Assembly (NCBI RefSeq): GCF_030704535.1
Contig: NC_081823.1
Location: 11,024,501 to 11,088,500, forward strand
Reading direction: 5' to 3'
DNA: 64,000 nucleotides
Source: Vitis vinifera
Lineage: Eukaryota > Streptophyta > Magnoliopsida > Vitales > Vitaceae
Position 1 is the first letter of the stretch; the number at the start of each line of letters is the position of its first letter. A model generated the notes under the pieces. It saw only the letters and a list, made by a program, of their open reading frames with translations. It was not told the origin of the DNA and did no database searches. This document shows, piece by piece, positions 1 to 11,633 of the stretch. Position numbers and translations under genes: made by a program.

Positions 1-459
1 AATCGGAGCTTGATCGGCCGAACCCCCAATGGCTAGTTTGGTCGTTTTCCTTTATAAAAAGACTTTAATCTTCATTGTTTCAAGAACTTAAACTTCCTAA
101 ACATTTCTTGAATATATTTGAGCCTTGGGAGAGTGTTTTTTAGTGCACCATTGTTCTAAAACTTGCATATCATTTGTGCACTTTTCAATCTTAGTTTTTC
201 TTATACATTTGAGCCTAAAGTTTTGTACTAGGATTTTGTGAGATTATTTCTTATCTTTTGTAAATATTTGAGGAGAAGAATCTAAGTGTGAGTTATCACT
301 TAGGGATTCTCAAATGTGGGATATCACTTGAGGGGTTGTTCAAGAGTGAGATATCTCTTGAGGATTGTAAAGAGTGCTTGGAGCCATAAGTCCAAAATGA
401 TGGATTGGACCCATAATTGATAAGTCAATTTAAAGCAACTTAATATCTATAATTTAACT
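1..459 (+). repeat. LTR-like relic with 3 imperfect ~30-bp repeats
   Basis: No coding sequence is seen. A TATA-like TATAAAA at 53-59 sits in a sequence that looks like the promoter half of an LTR. From about 286 to 363 three imperfect units follow each other, each with a core like GTGGGATATCACTTGAGG (best cores at 316-334 and 346-363, weaker at 286-304). The stretch ends where the Athila LTR begins at 460, so it is probably the truncated end of an older element. Family not identified. Confidence 0.4.
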
Positions 460-1772
460 TGATATTTCATCAGTTTAAGAGTAATTTTATCTTAACAATC
501 ATTATTTTTATTGTTTTAGGTCTCAAATAGCCAAGAGTACGACAAAGAAGTAATATGAGGCAAAATTGGAAGAAAAATATGAAGTTTGGCGAAAATGTGA
601 AAACCGCCACTATGAGAGCTCTCAAGCACCATGGCGGTCCCTTACGTGACAATTTGAGTGACTTACTCGAGAGGAAAGCGTTGCGGCGCGCGTATGTGGA
701 AAATCATAGTTGGGGACTCGAGACAAAATTGCCGCAGTAGAGGAACTTGTCCACCGCGGCGCTCGAAAGAATTTCAAAAATCCTTAGGACCCAAGCCTTA
801 AGTGTTGTGGTGGGAGGTCTTGAGCGTCGTGACACGATATTTAAAATTTGAAAATTATTTGTTCTTATTGCATCTTGTTCAGATTTGAATTAGGTGGGAC
901 TTGAGTTTGTGATACCAAGGCTATAAATAGATGAAAGTAAGGTTTATTTAGGGGATCAGAGAGACTTGGGAGAAGAAAGAGCTTAGAGAACAAGAAGGGG
1001 ATTTGCAGACTTTCTTCTATTTTTCTGGTTTATTCTTCCATTTTCTTTATGATTGTAATTCAAGATGTTTATTCTTCATCTTAATATGAGCTAATTTTCT
1101 TTGTTTAGGGCTGAGATGTAGCTTAATCATGATTTATGTTTTTAATTAGTTTAATTTAATTATCTATTTTTGCATTAATTTATTTGTGTAATTATTTTGC
1201 GCTTAAAGCTCTCAATTCTTAAGGGCCCAAGTTTTGATTGAATTTATGATTTAGGTTGATAACAAGAGTTAGAATCTAAATTAGATCCATAGAATAGATT
1301 ACGTGAATGAATGAATAGTAGAGAAATATTACCATGTTTTAAGAGATTAATAGTTAAATCTATAATAATTCCATAGATCTTAATTACTCCTTTAAACTTA
1401 AATTCACATAGAGATATGTTGGGTTAGTAATTTAAGGAGCAATCTGATATATTTCGAGAGAAAATATTGGTTGGCTTAGGGAATTAAATGTCCAAATAAA
1501 GCATAACAGAAATTAGGTTAAGTAATCAATTGCATGAAAGTGTTTGTAGTGAAATCAGAAGCCCTAAATCGTTTAAATCATAAGAGTTTGAATTTATTTC
1601 TTTTAATTGTTTAAGTTACTTGCTTCTGCAACTTTAAAAATTCAGTTGATCAAATAGTAGGAGAAATAATAAATTTTAGTAATTAGTAGCATAGTCCTTG
1701 TGGGTTCGATATCTGTACTTAAGTACAATTATATTACTTGAACAATTCGTATACTTGTGAATTTGAACATCA
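460..1772 (+). repeat. 5' LTR of Athila-type gypsy element (candidate)
   Basis: The stretch begins TGATATTTCATCAG and ends GAACATCA, giving the TG...CA termini expected of an LTR, and the tRNA primer site follows after six bases. A TATA box (TATAAATA, 922-929) lies in the middle, as in an LTR promoter. About 1.3 kb is a normal length for Athila LTRs. No matching 3' copy was found in the window, so the left boundary rests only on the terminal dinucleotide and is uncertain. Confidence 0.55.
922..929 (+). promoter_or_regulatory. TATA box in Athila LTR
   Basis: TATAAATA in a GC-richer context upstream of a purine-rich leader. It is probably the U3 promoter of the 5' LTR. Confidence 0.5.
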
Positions 1773-1778
1773 AGTTTT

Positions 1779-1796
1779 TGGTGCCATTGCCAGGGA
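1779..1796 (+). other. Primer binding site, tRNA-Asp type
   Basis: TGGTGCCATTGCCAGGGA matches the reverse complement of the 3' end of plant tRNA-Asp (TGGCGCCGTTGCCGGGGA) at 15 of 18 positions. This is the primer expected for Athila elements. All three mismatches are C-to-T or G-to-A changes at CpG sites, as expected from decay of a methylated element. Confidence 0.8.
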
Positions 1797-1899
1797 CTAT
1801 TTGTTACTAATATTAATACCAGTTATTTCTTTGCTAATTTGATTTATTTTCTTTTTATTCTTACTCAATTGTTTTTCTCTTTTTAGGTTTTCTTAGTGT

Positions 1900-3366
1900 A
1901 TGAGACATACAAGGAGTTTAGACTTAGTACCAATCGACCTTGATATCAACAAAACACTACAAAAGCTAAATCGAGAACGCAAACAACAAGTAATTCAAGA
2001 GGTTCCTGCAATAGGGGATGAGAATAAAGGTGATAATGAAGTCTCAAATAGGGCACTCAAGGATTATTTTGTTCCTAATGTGGGTGTCTCAAGCATTCGA
2101 AGGCCACCCATCCAATCTAACAATTTTGAGATCAAATCGACAATTATTCAAATGATTCAATCTTTGGTTCAATTTAGAGGATTGGCCAATGATGATCCTA
2201 ATCTACATATTGCAAATTTCTTAGAAATTTGTGATACCTTCAAGCATAATGGTGTGACCGATGATGCAATAAGACTTCGATTGTTTCCATTCTCTCTAAA
2301 TAACAAGGATAAGGCATGATTAACTTCATTACCTATGGGGACAATCACTACATGGGATGGACTGGTTAATGCTTTTCTTGCTAAATACTTCCCACCGTTA
2401 AAATCTACAAAGATGAGGAATGATATAACTAACTTTTTACAGCAAGATCAAGAGTCTCTTTATGAAGTTTGGGAGAGGTTCAAAGATCTTTTAAGAAAGT
2501 ACCCACACCATGGCTTACCAATGTGGATGCAAGTGCAAACATTCTACAATAGTTTGCACCCTAATACTCAAACCATGGTGGATGCAGCAAACGAAGGAGC
2601 TTTTATTAATAAGACACTAGAGGATGGATATTAACTTATAGAAGTGATGGCTAGCAACAATTTATTGAAGTCTACGGATAGAAATGCACAAAAGAGGACA
2701 ATCGACATTCATGATATTGATACTTTTAATAATTTGGCTCTCAAGTTGCAGTTTTAAATAATAATTTTAAGAAAATGAATGTTGCTGTCGTTTCTAATTT
2801 AGTCTGTGAAAATTGTGTGGGTAACCATTCTAGCTTAGAGTGTCAAGCTGGAGGCCCATATGAAGCAAATTCATCCGAACAAGTGAACTACGTGGCCAAT
2901 AATCAACGTTAATACAATCCTAACTCCAATTATTTCAACCAAGGGTGGAAGAATCATCCGAACTTCTCATGGAGTAACAATGCTAATGTGCAAAAACCAC
3001 CATCCGGTTTCGAATCTCAAGAGAAGAATCCAAACTTGGAAGAAGTTTTCACCTAATTTATACAAAAGACTAACGATTTTATTGATGATACTAAAGCAAA
3101 TTTCAGGAACTAAGGTGCAAGTATTCGCAACCTTGAGGATCAAGTGGGGAAGATTTCTAAGTTATTAACGGAGAGAACTCAAGTAGCACTTCCTAGTAAC
3201 ATTGAGACAAATCCTAAGGAGCATGTAAATGCCATAACTCTTAGAAGTGGGAAGGAGTTAGAACAATCAAAAGAGGTCGAGCAGTAAGCAAATAAAGAGG
3301 ATACTTTAGTTCCCAAGGAACAAGATGCTTCCACTCCTATGTAGCCATCTACTCCAAAATCATCAT
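1900..3366 (+). pseudogene. gag: Athila-type gag, broken
   Basis: This is the capsid gene of the Ty3/gypsy element. The first segment (1900-2319) starts MRHTRSLDLVP and is followed in the same frame by the retrotransposon gag domain (2335-2634, with AFLAKYFPP and YHPH-like motifs). The two are split by an in-frame TGA at 2317 where the family normally has Trp. A TAA at 2632 ends the segment. The reading then moves to another frame, where a CCHC zinc knuckle (C-X2-C-X3-H-X4-C, 2805-2843) and the spacer towards protease can be followed to about 3366 with further stops at 2910, 3056, 3112, 3285 and 3343 or close by. Not functional. The Athila assignment follows from the PBS and the downstream RT. 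Start chosen because this Met immediately follows the leader and matches the family N-terminus. Confidence 0.8.
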
Positions 3367-3459
3367 AAAATGCCATCCATTTTCCCCAAAGACTGAAAAA
3401 TCAAAATTTAGATAAGCAATTTTCTAAATTTATTGATATTTTAAAGAGCTTACATATCA

Positions 3460-4674
3460 ATGTTCCTTTTTCTAGATATGATGGAGAAAATGCCGAAATA
3501 TGCTAAATTCTTAAAGGAGGTGTTATCGAATAAGAGGAAATTGGTTGACAATGAGAATGTGATGCTCACTGAAGAGTGCAACACCATTCTTCAAAGGAAG
3601 CTTCCTCCTAAGCTAAAAGATCCAAGGAGTTTCACTATACCTTGCACTATTGGTGATTTTGATTTTGATAAAGTTTTATGTGATCTTGGTGCAAACGTTA
3701 ATATGATGTCTCTTTCTATTTTCAAGAAACTTGAACTAAAGGAAGTGAAGCCTACTACGGTATCTTTGAAGCTTGCAGATAGATCTATCAAACATCCAAG
3801 AGGCATTATTGAGGATGTTTTGGTAAAAGTGGATAAGTTTATATTTCAGGTTGATTTTATTGTATTAGATATGGAAGAAGACCGGGAAGTTCCACTTATA
3901 TTAGGAAGACCTTTTCTTGCTACAGGTAGAACTCTTATAGATGTTTATCAAGGTAAGTTGATTTTAAGGGTTCAAGATGAACAAGTTACGTTTAATGTTT
4001 TTGAGGTTATGAAATTTTCATCTGATGTTGATGCATGCTTTGCAATTAGTGTTTTGGATAGGGTGGTAGCTGAAACATTTCATGAAACTTTTCCTACTTC
4101 ACCTTTAGAAAATTGTATAATGAATGGTAGAACTTTAGGAACTCTTTGTGATGATGATGATATAATTGAATGTGTTAATAATCTCGAGGCATTGCCAACT
4201 TATGAGTTTCCAAAAAAGTTAAAATTTAAAGAATTAGAGGCTATTCATGTTAACAATCATACATTAAAGAAGGAGCCTCCTAAACTTGAACTTAAATTAT
4301 TACCATCTCATCTCAGGTATGCCTTCTTAGAAGATTCTAGTTTTTATCCTATTATTATTAATTCTTCTTTGAATGATTTGGAGGAGGAAAAACTATTAAG
4401 AGTTTTGAGGGAGCATAGGAAAGCTATTGGATGGACTATTGATGACATCAAGGGAATAAGTCCATCGATTTGTATGCATAAGATCCTATTTAAAGAAAGC
4501 TACAAGCCAATAGTTCAACCACAACGAAGATTAAATCCATCTATGCAAGAAATGGTTAGGAAGGAGGTTGTAAAGCTTTTGGATGTAGGTATAATTTATC
4601 CAATCTTAGATTGTACATGGGTAAGTCCAGTTCAAGTAGTTCCTAAGAAGGGGGGTATAACTAGTGAGGAATGA
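3460..4674 (+). pseudogene. pol: Athila-type protease and N-terminal reverse transcriptase
   Basis: Longest open stretch of the element (404 codons). The aspartic protease is shown by CDLGANVNMMSLSIF (catalytic D-L-G at residues 75-77) and ILGRPFLATGRTLID (around residues 147-161). The RT N-terminus follows (HKILFKESYKPIVQPQRRL to VSPVQVVPKKGG). The frame is lost after PKKGG, and the next RT block continues from 4664 in another frame, so one base-level indel separates them. Codon content and order (PR then RT) are normal for Ty3/gypsy. The upstream linker to gag is also frameshifted near 3460-3480. Confidence 0.88.
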
Positions 4675-5502
4675 TAATAACGAACTTATCCTCACAAGAA
4701 CAATAACCAGTTGGAGAGTTTGTATTGATTATTGGAAGCTCAATGATGCCACAAGAAAGGATCACTTTCCTTTACCCTTCATTGACCAAATGATGGAGAG
4801 ACTTTCCGATCATGATTATTATTGTTTTCTAGATGGAGATTCGGGATACAATCAAATCCCCATAGCATCGGAAGATCAAAATAAAACCACTTGTACATGC
4901 CCATATGGTACTTTTGATTACTGATGAATGCCATCCAGTTTATGCAATGCTTCGACCACTTTTCAACATTGCTTGATGTCCATTTTCTCCGATATGATTG
5001 AAAAATACATGGAAGTGTTTATGAATGATTTTTCTATTTTTGGTTCTTCTTTTGAGGATTGTCTTTTTAATCTTTCTTTGTTTTGCAATGATGTGTTGAC
5101 ACAAACTTGGTTTTAAACTGGAAAAAATGCCATTTTATGGTAAGATAAGGTATTGTGTTGGGACATCGAATTTCTGTAAAAGGAATTGAGGTGGATCGTG
5201 CCAAGATAGATGTGATTGAGAAGCTTCTACCACCTACAAATGTTAAGGGATTTAGAAGTTTTCTTAGTCATGCAGGATTTTATAGAAGATTCATTAAGGA
5301 CTTTTCAAAAATTTCTAAAACTCTTTGTGATTTATTAGTTAAGAATGCAAATTTTTATTTTTTTAAAGAATGTTTAAATGCTTTTGAAACTCTTAAGTCT
5401 AAGTTGATATCTTCTCCTGTTATTGTTGCACCCGATTGGGAATTGCCTTTTATATTGGTGTGTGATGCTAGTGGCTTTACTATAGGTGTTGTTTTAGGGT
5501 AG
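4664..5502 (+). pseudogene. pol: Athila-type reverse transcriptase core, inactivated
   Basis: 4664-4924 carries the RT palm (KLNDATRKDHFPLPFIDQM, DGDSGYNQIPIA). Two consecutive TGA codons at 4922-4927 stand where the family has Arg-Arg, each explained by CGA to TGA. The same frame resumes at 4928. The catalytic box reads FMND (FMDD in active relatives), so the first catalytic Asp is Asn. After 5116 the frame shifts again, and 5155-5502 holds the RT thumb/connection (MLGHRISVKGIEVD, FLSHAGFYRRFIKDFS) and the start of RNase H (LVCDASGFTIGVVLG). The enzyme is dead. Confidence 0.88.
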
Positions 5503-7175
5503 TGGAAAGGCAAAAAATTTCACGTGATTTATTATGCTAGCAAGGTTTTAATAGAGGCTTAAGCAAATTATGCAAATACTAAAAAAGATCTTTTAGCAAT
5601 TGTTTATGCTTTTGACAAATTTCGGTCTTATTTGATAGGTTCTAAGGTGATTGCATATACCGACCATTCGACTTTGAGGTATTTGTTTGCTAAGAAAGAT
5701 GCAAAGCCAAGGCTACTTCGTTAGATCTTACTGCTATAAGAATTTGACTTGGAAATAAAAGACAAGAAAGGAACCAAGAACTTAGTTGTAGATCATCTTT
5801 CTTGGATGGATCATGTGAAGCCTAATGAAGGAGTTGATGATGATATTAATGAAATATTTCCTAATGAGCAACTTTTTGCAGTTGAAGAAGCGCCATGGTA
5901 TGCAGACATTGTCAACTATTTGGCTAAGAAGATTTTGCTTCTCGAGCTTACTTATCAAAGGAGAAAGAAGTTTATCTCGGATCTCAAGTACTATATATGG
6001 GATGATCATTTCCTATATAAGCAATGTGTCGATCAAAAAATTAGGAGATGTGTACCGGAAGAGGAGATGGAGAGTATTCTGTATCATTGTCATTCCCATG
6101 AAGTTGGAGGACATTTTGGAGCTACTAAAATTGCAGCCAAAGTTTTACAATAAGGATTTTATTGGCTTTCTTTTTTTAAAGATTCATTTAATTTTGTTGC
6201 CAATTGTGATAGATTTCAAAGGATTGGGAATATATTTAGGAAAAATGAGATGCCTTTAACAAATATTTAGAAATAAAATTGTTTAATGTATGGGGTATTG
6301 ATTTTATGGGTCATTTTCCATCCTCTTATGCTAATCGTTTTATTTTGGTTGTTGTAGATTACATTTCCAAATGGGTTGAAGCTGAGGCGCTGCAGACCAA
6401 TAATGCTAGGGTGGTGGTTAAATTTCTTAAGAAAAACATTTTTGCAAGATTTAGTATACCCAAAGCTATCATAAGTGATAGGTGATTTCATTTTTATAAC
6501 AGTCAATTTGAGTCACTACTGGGTAAATATGGAGTAACACATCGTATAGCTACTTCTTATCATCCGCAAACAAGTGGTCAAGTTAAGGTATCTAATCATG
6601 AGCTCAAGCGAATTCTGAAGAAAAAAATTAATTCTTCTAGGAGAGATTGGTCAAGTAATTTGGATGATGCTTTATGGGCTTATAGAACGACATTCAAGAC
6701 ACCTATTGGGATGTTTCCATATAAATTGGTTTATGGTAAATCTTGTCATCTTCCGATTAAGTTGGAGCACAAATCATTTTGAGCTGTTAAATTTTTGACT
6801 TTTGACTCACAAACTGCAGGGGAGAAGAGATTGTTACAATTAAATGAGATGGAGGAGTTATGTAATAATGCTTATGAGAATGCTAAGATTTATAAGGATA
6901 AGGCAAAAAGATGGCATGATAAGCATATTCAGAAGTGCAATTTTGAAGTTGGCCAACAAGTTCTTCTTTTCAACTCACGTCTCAAGCATTTTTCGGGTAA
7001 ATTAAGATCGCGATGGTCTGGTCCGTTCATAGTTAACAAGGTTTTACCAGTAGGAGCAATAGAAATTCATCATCCATCAAAGGGAACTTTTACAGTGAGC
7101 GGGCAATGATTGAAACATTATTTGAGAGACATTTTTAGTAATGAAAGGGTGTTTGTTGTGTTTTCAATTCCGAAG
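5503..7175 (+). pseudogene. pol: Athila-type RNase H and integrase, broken
   Basis: RNase H continues in the frame of 5155 through TAG at 5500, TAA at 5560, TAG at 5722 and TAA at 5737, positions where relatives have Gln or Trp. 5749-6153 holds the RNase H end and the zinc-binding N-terminus of integrase (GGHFGATKIAAKVLQ). The catalytic core is in another frame from 6279 ([17 protein letters not shown]) and continues past TGA at 6483. In the third catalytic block the family Glu is Lys (GQVKVSN). TGA at 6780 and at 7107 replace Trp and Arg codons. The C-terminal integrase domain ([19 protein letters not shown]) is at 6795-7109. No trace of activity remains. Confidence 0.87.
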
Positions 7176-7658
7176 TAGAAGAGTGGAGAAAGTCTAGCTA
7201 ACGACTTATATTTTAACGCTTTTCGGGAGACATCTTGATTTATTTTGAGCATTTATTTTATTTTATTTTACTTTGAGCAATTTTTATTTTTGAATTTTGA
7301 ATTATTTTAGTTGTTAGGATTTTTACCATTTTTTTTATTTTGTTTCAAATTTAATTTAGTTAGTGAATTTTTAGAGTTAATTATTTGGTAGTTTAGGAAT
7401 TATTTTTTTACTTTTCCTTTATTTTTAGGTGAAAAAGGGTTTTTACATACCCAGTGAAAAGCGCTGCAACGAGAGGCATTGAGCGCCACAACAGGCTCTT
7501 CAAACTCTACATAATAAGAAGACCCGAGGCTAAACCATTGCGACGAGTAAAGCTTTGGGTTGCAGCGGTCACAACCAATTGAATTTAACTCATAAAAATT
7601 AAGGTTTTGCACCGCGGAGGAAAGACTTGAGTATCACTACGCGATAAGTAAGTGGGAG
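7176..7658 (+). other. Athila 3' untranslated region
   Basis: T-rich stretch after the integrase end, followed from 7440 by a GC-richer block with repeated 'gcgctgcaac / gcgccacaac' words similar in style to 600-830 in the 5' LTR. A purine tract AAGTGGGAG (7650-7658) directly precedes a TG start at 7659 and could be a polypurine tract. No gene seen. Confidence 0.45.
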
Positions 7659-8165
7659 TGATTACTACCCAAAAAGTGCTATTTTACACCTTTAATTCAA
7701 TATCTTTTAAGCACTTTTGTGTAGTAATTCTCCATCTTTATTCCAATTGGCATGTTAAGGACCTAGCAATGACTTCTAATCATATTTGTGGCTAGTTTTA
7801 GTGTTTTTACAGCCTTTTGGATCATTAAGACAAGCCAAGTAAAGGAGAGAAGCAAAGAGAAGCAAAGAGGAAAAGCAAGCAAAGTGAAGAGAAGCAAAGA
7901 GGACAGCAGCTACAGTCTTCTTTCATACTTTTGGAGCACTTCCTGAAGTCTATTTTCTACATGCTATATACCATTTCAAAGCTCAGGAAGTCAAGAATCC
8001 AACGCTTCAAACCGTGTACGATTTGGAGCTGAAATGAGGAAGATATGACCTTCGGAAGCCAACCGCTCCAGGCTTGTGCGAAAATTTCGCAGGACACCTT
8101 GTGTTGTGTGAAATTCGCACAACACCTTCAAAATTCGCACATGACACAATCCATTTTGGTCTTAT
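7659..8165 (+). repeat. LTR fragment of a different gypsy family
   Basis: Begins TGATTACTACCCAAAAAGTG, which is a typical LTR opening directly after a purine tract. It does not match the proposed 5' LTR at 460-1772. It contains an AAGCAAAGAG-type purine repeat (7848-7905) and the palindrome TGCGAAAATTTCGCA at 8077-8091, followed by further GAAATTCGCAC words. I recall this 'gcgaaaatttcgc' style from grapevine gypsy LTRs, which is memory, not a search. The right boundary is unclear. Confidence 0.5.
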
Positions 8166-11100
8166 ACCACATGTTTGGGTCATACTACTTGGTTCCCTTC
8201 ACCTTGTACCCTCATATAGTACATTTGTAGTCTTTCTTTTATACATATTTGTTCTTGTACTTCTTGGTGGTTTGATTGATACTCGACTTTGACATCAATT
8301 TTTAAGTCACTTTTAAAGATCTTTTATAAGGAGTCTTGGATCCTCAATGTAACTTTAGAGGTGTCTTATGAGCCCATTTCTTTGTCTAACCTGTTGTTAC
8401 TTGTTTTTGGAGGTTTTGGGTCCCTTTGGTTTTTCTTTTGGTTTGAGCAATCACATGTTCTGCCAGGACAATTTTAGGGGTCTTTCTTTTTCTTCAATAT
8501 AGTTCACTTTGTTCCACTCATTATTCACTTTTTTCTTTTCACTCCAACGTTCACATTTCCTACACTTGTGAACTTTACCAAAGATGGGCATATTTGTAAA
8601 CCACTAAATTTGTCTCAAACTCACTTCCATTAAAATTCTAACCCTTTTTTAAGCTCATTATACCCATTTAAGAGAACCCATCTTGGTCAACCATTTTACC
8701 CTTCATTCTCACGATCCATTCCTAAAAACCCTAAAGACTCCTTTGAAGATAGAGGAGCACCCCCACAATTGCCACCCATTTTTTTTTTCTTTTCCTTTTT
8801 CCTTTACTCTTTCTTTTTTCATTTTTCCTTTCTCTCATTCCTATCCCATATGCATATGTTTCACCCCCTATGGACCCACAACCGGCCACCCCGCCTTACC
8901 TTTTTTTTTTCTATTTATTTATTTCTTACCATGACCCACCATCATAGCTAACCACTGCTTAGCTAGTCATAAGCACCAAAAGCCCTATTCCCCTTCACTC
9001 TTCTTCACTCTCTTTCTCTCTTACCTTCTTCTCAAACACACTCTCTCCTTTTGTTTTCTTTCTTTCTTTCTTTCTTTTTCTCACCATGACCCACCACCAT
9101 GTCCAGTCGCTGGCCAACTAACCGATATCCCCCATTGGCAGTAGCCCCATCCCCTTTCACTCTCTTACTCCATCTCATTTTCTCTTTCCTCCTATTCTCT
9201 TTCTTCATTTCTCTTCCATCTTTTCCCTCACCTCCACTACCATTGCCGCACCATAACCACCCATCCTCATTTTTAGATTTCATTATATTAATGGGTAAGT
9301 TTGTTTTTCATTTATTTTATTTTAGGTATTTATTAGCCCAAAGGTTCTCCTAATTGTATTTTGATAATAACAAACCATGATTAAGTTGTTAATTGGTTTG
9401 AATTAAAAAAAAAAAAGTTTTAGTTTAGAAATTCAAAAGGATATACAAGAAATTCATCAAATGACCTAATGGATACAAGATCGAGCATATGGAAGACCCA
9501 TTTTTGATGGTAGAATTGGTATTTTGTGGTTAATTTTTATTATTTTTTGTTTTGCACATTTCTTGAAAATTTATTTTGGGCTTAGTTCATATTTTCTATT
9601 GATATTAGGTTTATTGATTTTTAGGCCTTATTTTTTATTATTCATGGGCCCATCCTTCCATGCTTTTGCTTTGAACATAGATACTTGACACATGGAGGGT
9701 CGAATTTTGTTGAAGAAAAGGAGGCTTGGGAAGCATATAAAAGGGCATGAAACCTTGGGCGAAAATGAGGGGACGACTTTCTTTTTCTCTTTCTCATTTC
9801 TATTTTTCTTTCTTTTTTTTTTTTTTTAATTTTTTTTTAATTTTTGTATTTGGTGAGAGAGTGAGTCTGTTGGTATCCTTTCAGGAGTTGTGCATCGGAG
9901 GTATAAAGTCTTCCTTTGGATTAATTTACTATGAGCTACGTGTGGGTACACTTCCCTTTCCTCATTTTTTTATTTTTATTCCTTTTTTGATCTTTAGGTT
10001 TTTCTTAGTTTTATCTTTATATATATATATATATATATATATTTACATTTTAAGTTGTTTGTTCATATGTAAATTTGTTTTAAATTTTTTGCTACCTTAG
10101 TTTTATCTTTATTGTTCATTTATTTGTGTTTATATTTTTGTTCTCTCTTTTTTTACTTGATAAAGTTATTCAGAAATGTTTCTAATAAAAAGTCCAGAAA
10201 ACCTTTATTTTATTTTATTTTATAATAAAATAGTCTAGAAACTTTTTTTAAAAAAAAATAAAAGTCTAGATTTTTTTTTTAATAATCGTCCAAGATGAAT
10301 ATTTTTATTAAAAAAGTCCAGAAAATTATTTTAATAAAAGTCCAAAAATTATTTTAATATAAAAGTCCAGAAATTATTTTATAAAATTCCAGAAAATTAT
10401 TTTAATAAAATATCAAGAATGTTTTTAATCAAATTTGAGAAATGATTTTAATAAAAAAGTCCATTTAAAAAAAAAGTCCAAAAAATTATTTTTAATAAAA
10501 TTTCATAAAATTATTTTAATAAAAAGTACACTTTTCAAAAATAAATTTCCAAAATTATTTTAATAAAAAGTCCAAAAAATTATTTTAATAAAAAAAGTCT
10601 TTTTTATAATAATAAAAGTCCAAAAATTTTAATAAAAGTCTAGAAAATTATTTTATTAAAAAGTCCAGAATTTTTTTTAATAAAAGTCTAGAAAATTATT
10701 TTAATAAAAAAAGTTCAGAAAATACTTTTTAATTATTAAACTGTTGGAAAATTTTGAATTACCATTTTCTTTTCAAAATAAAAATCTCTTATTAAATAGT
10801 AAACTTTTATTTGGAAATAATTTCTGTAAATAAAAGTTGTAAAAAGGACCTTTTGAATAAAAATTGAATTAAAAAAATCTTTTTTAATAAATTGGTAAAC
10901 AATTTCCTTTTTAGATAAAATCCAAAAATTCCGTCTTAATAAAATTGTAATCCTTCTCGAGAAACAAATTTGTAAAATCCTTTTTCTAAATAATTGGTAA
11001 AAATTATTTTTCTAAATAAAATTAAACTTTTTTAATAAAATTGGGTTGAAATTCCTTTTTGTAAACTTGTGATTTATATTGTAAAAAGCATTTTTCTTAA

Positions 11101-11633
11101 ATAAAAATAAAATAGAAATACTTTTATTAATAAAATTTGGAAAGATTCATCCCTTCTCCTAAAAAATTCAACAAAAATAATTTCTTCGAAACAAATAAAA
11201 ATTTAATCTTTTTCTTTTTCTAAAAAATTGCATTCAATAAACCTTTTAAGAACTAAAATTAAACATTTTAAAAATAAATTTAAAATTAAATAAAAATTAA
11301 ATTTGTAATAAATTACTTTTTATGAATAAATTAAAATTATTAATTTGAAATTGTTTTTAATAAGAATGTTATAATATTTATAGAGAAATGTTTAGGGCTT
11401 GGAAAGATGTTATTTTATAGTATCTTCCTAATAAGTATAGTAGAATTTGTAATCTTATTTGGATACCTTGCTTGTACTTTTAATAAAGAATTATTTAAGA
11501 TTTGTTATTTTATTTTATTTTTCCTTAAATAATAAAAAAATTAAATTAAATGAAGATTCAAAATTTCTAAAAAATCAACTTTTGAAAGGAAAAAATAAAA
11601 TGAGTCACGTGCGTTAGAAAAAGGGGGTTTACA
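8166..11633. repeat. Large non-coding repeat, possible LARD
   Basis: No gene is supported. Pyrimidine-rich and T-rich sequence (8760-9300) gives long but meaningless open frames. The sequence near 8270-8375 (gactttgacat, ggatcc, aactttagagg) resembles 20810-20895, so both belong to one repeat family. The stretch ends GGGGGTTTACA (11623-11633), like the GGGGGTCTACA at 16646-16656. Sub-repeats: (TA)n at 10018-10042 and a degenerate ~25-bp repeat at 10160-10740. A long element with LTR-like ends and no protein is consistent with a large retrotransposon derivative, but I could not pair its ends with confidence. Confidence 0.4.
10160..10740. repeat. Degenerate ~25-bp tandem repeat
   Basis: The word TTTTAATAAAAAGTCCAGAA recurs with variations (AGTCCAAAAA, AGTCTAGAAA) more than a dozen times. 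The core AGTCYAGAAAATTATTTTAA stays recognisable while unit length drifts. No coding potential. Confidence 0.7.

Noticed and set aside
4922-4927. Double TGA could be programmed readthrough in RT
   Set aside because: Both codons are explained by CGA-to-TGA decay, and the element has many other stops plus a dead catalytic box.
8683-9353. Overlapping Phe/Ser/Pro-rich open frames
   Set aside because: They arise from a pyrimidine-rich stretch, have no domain, and the same region is open on both strands.
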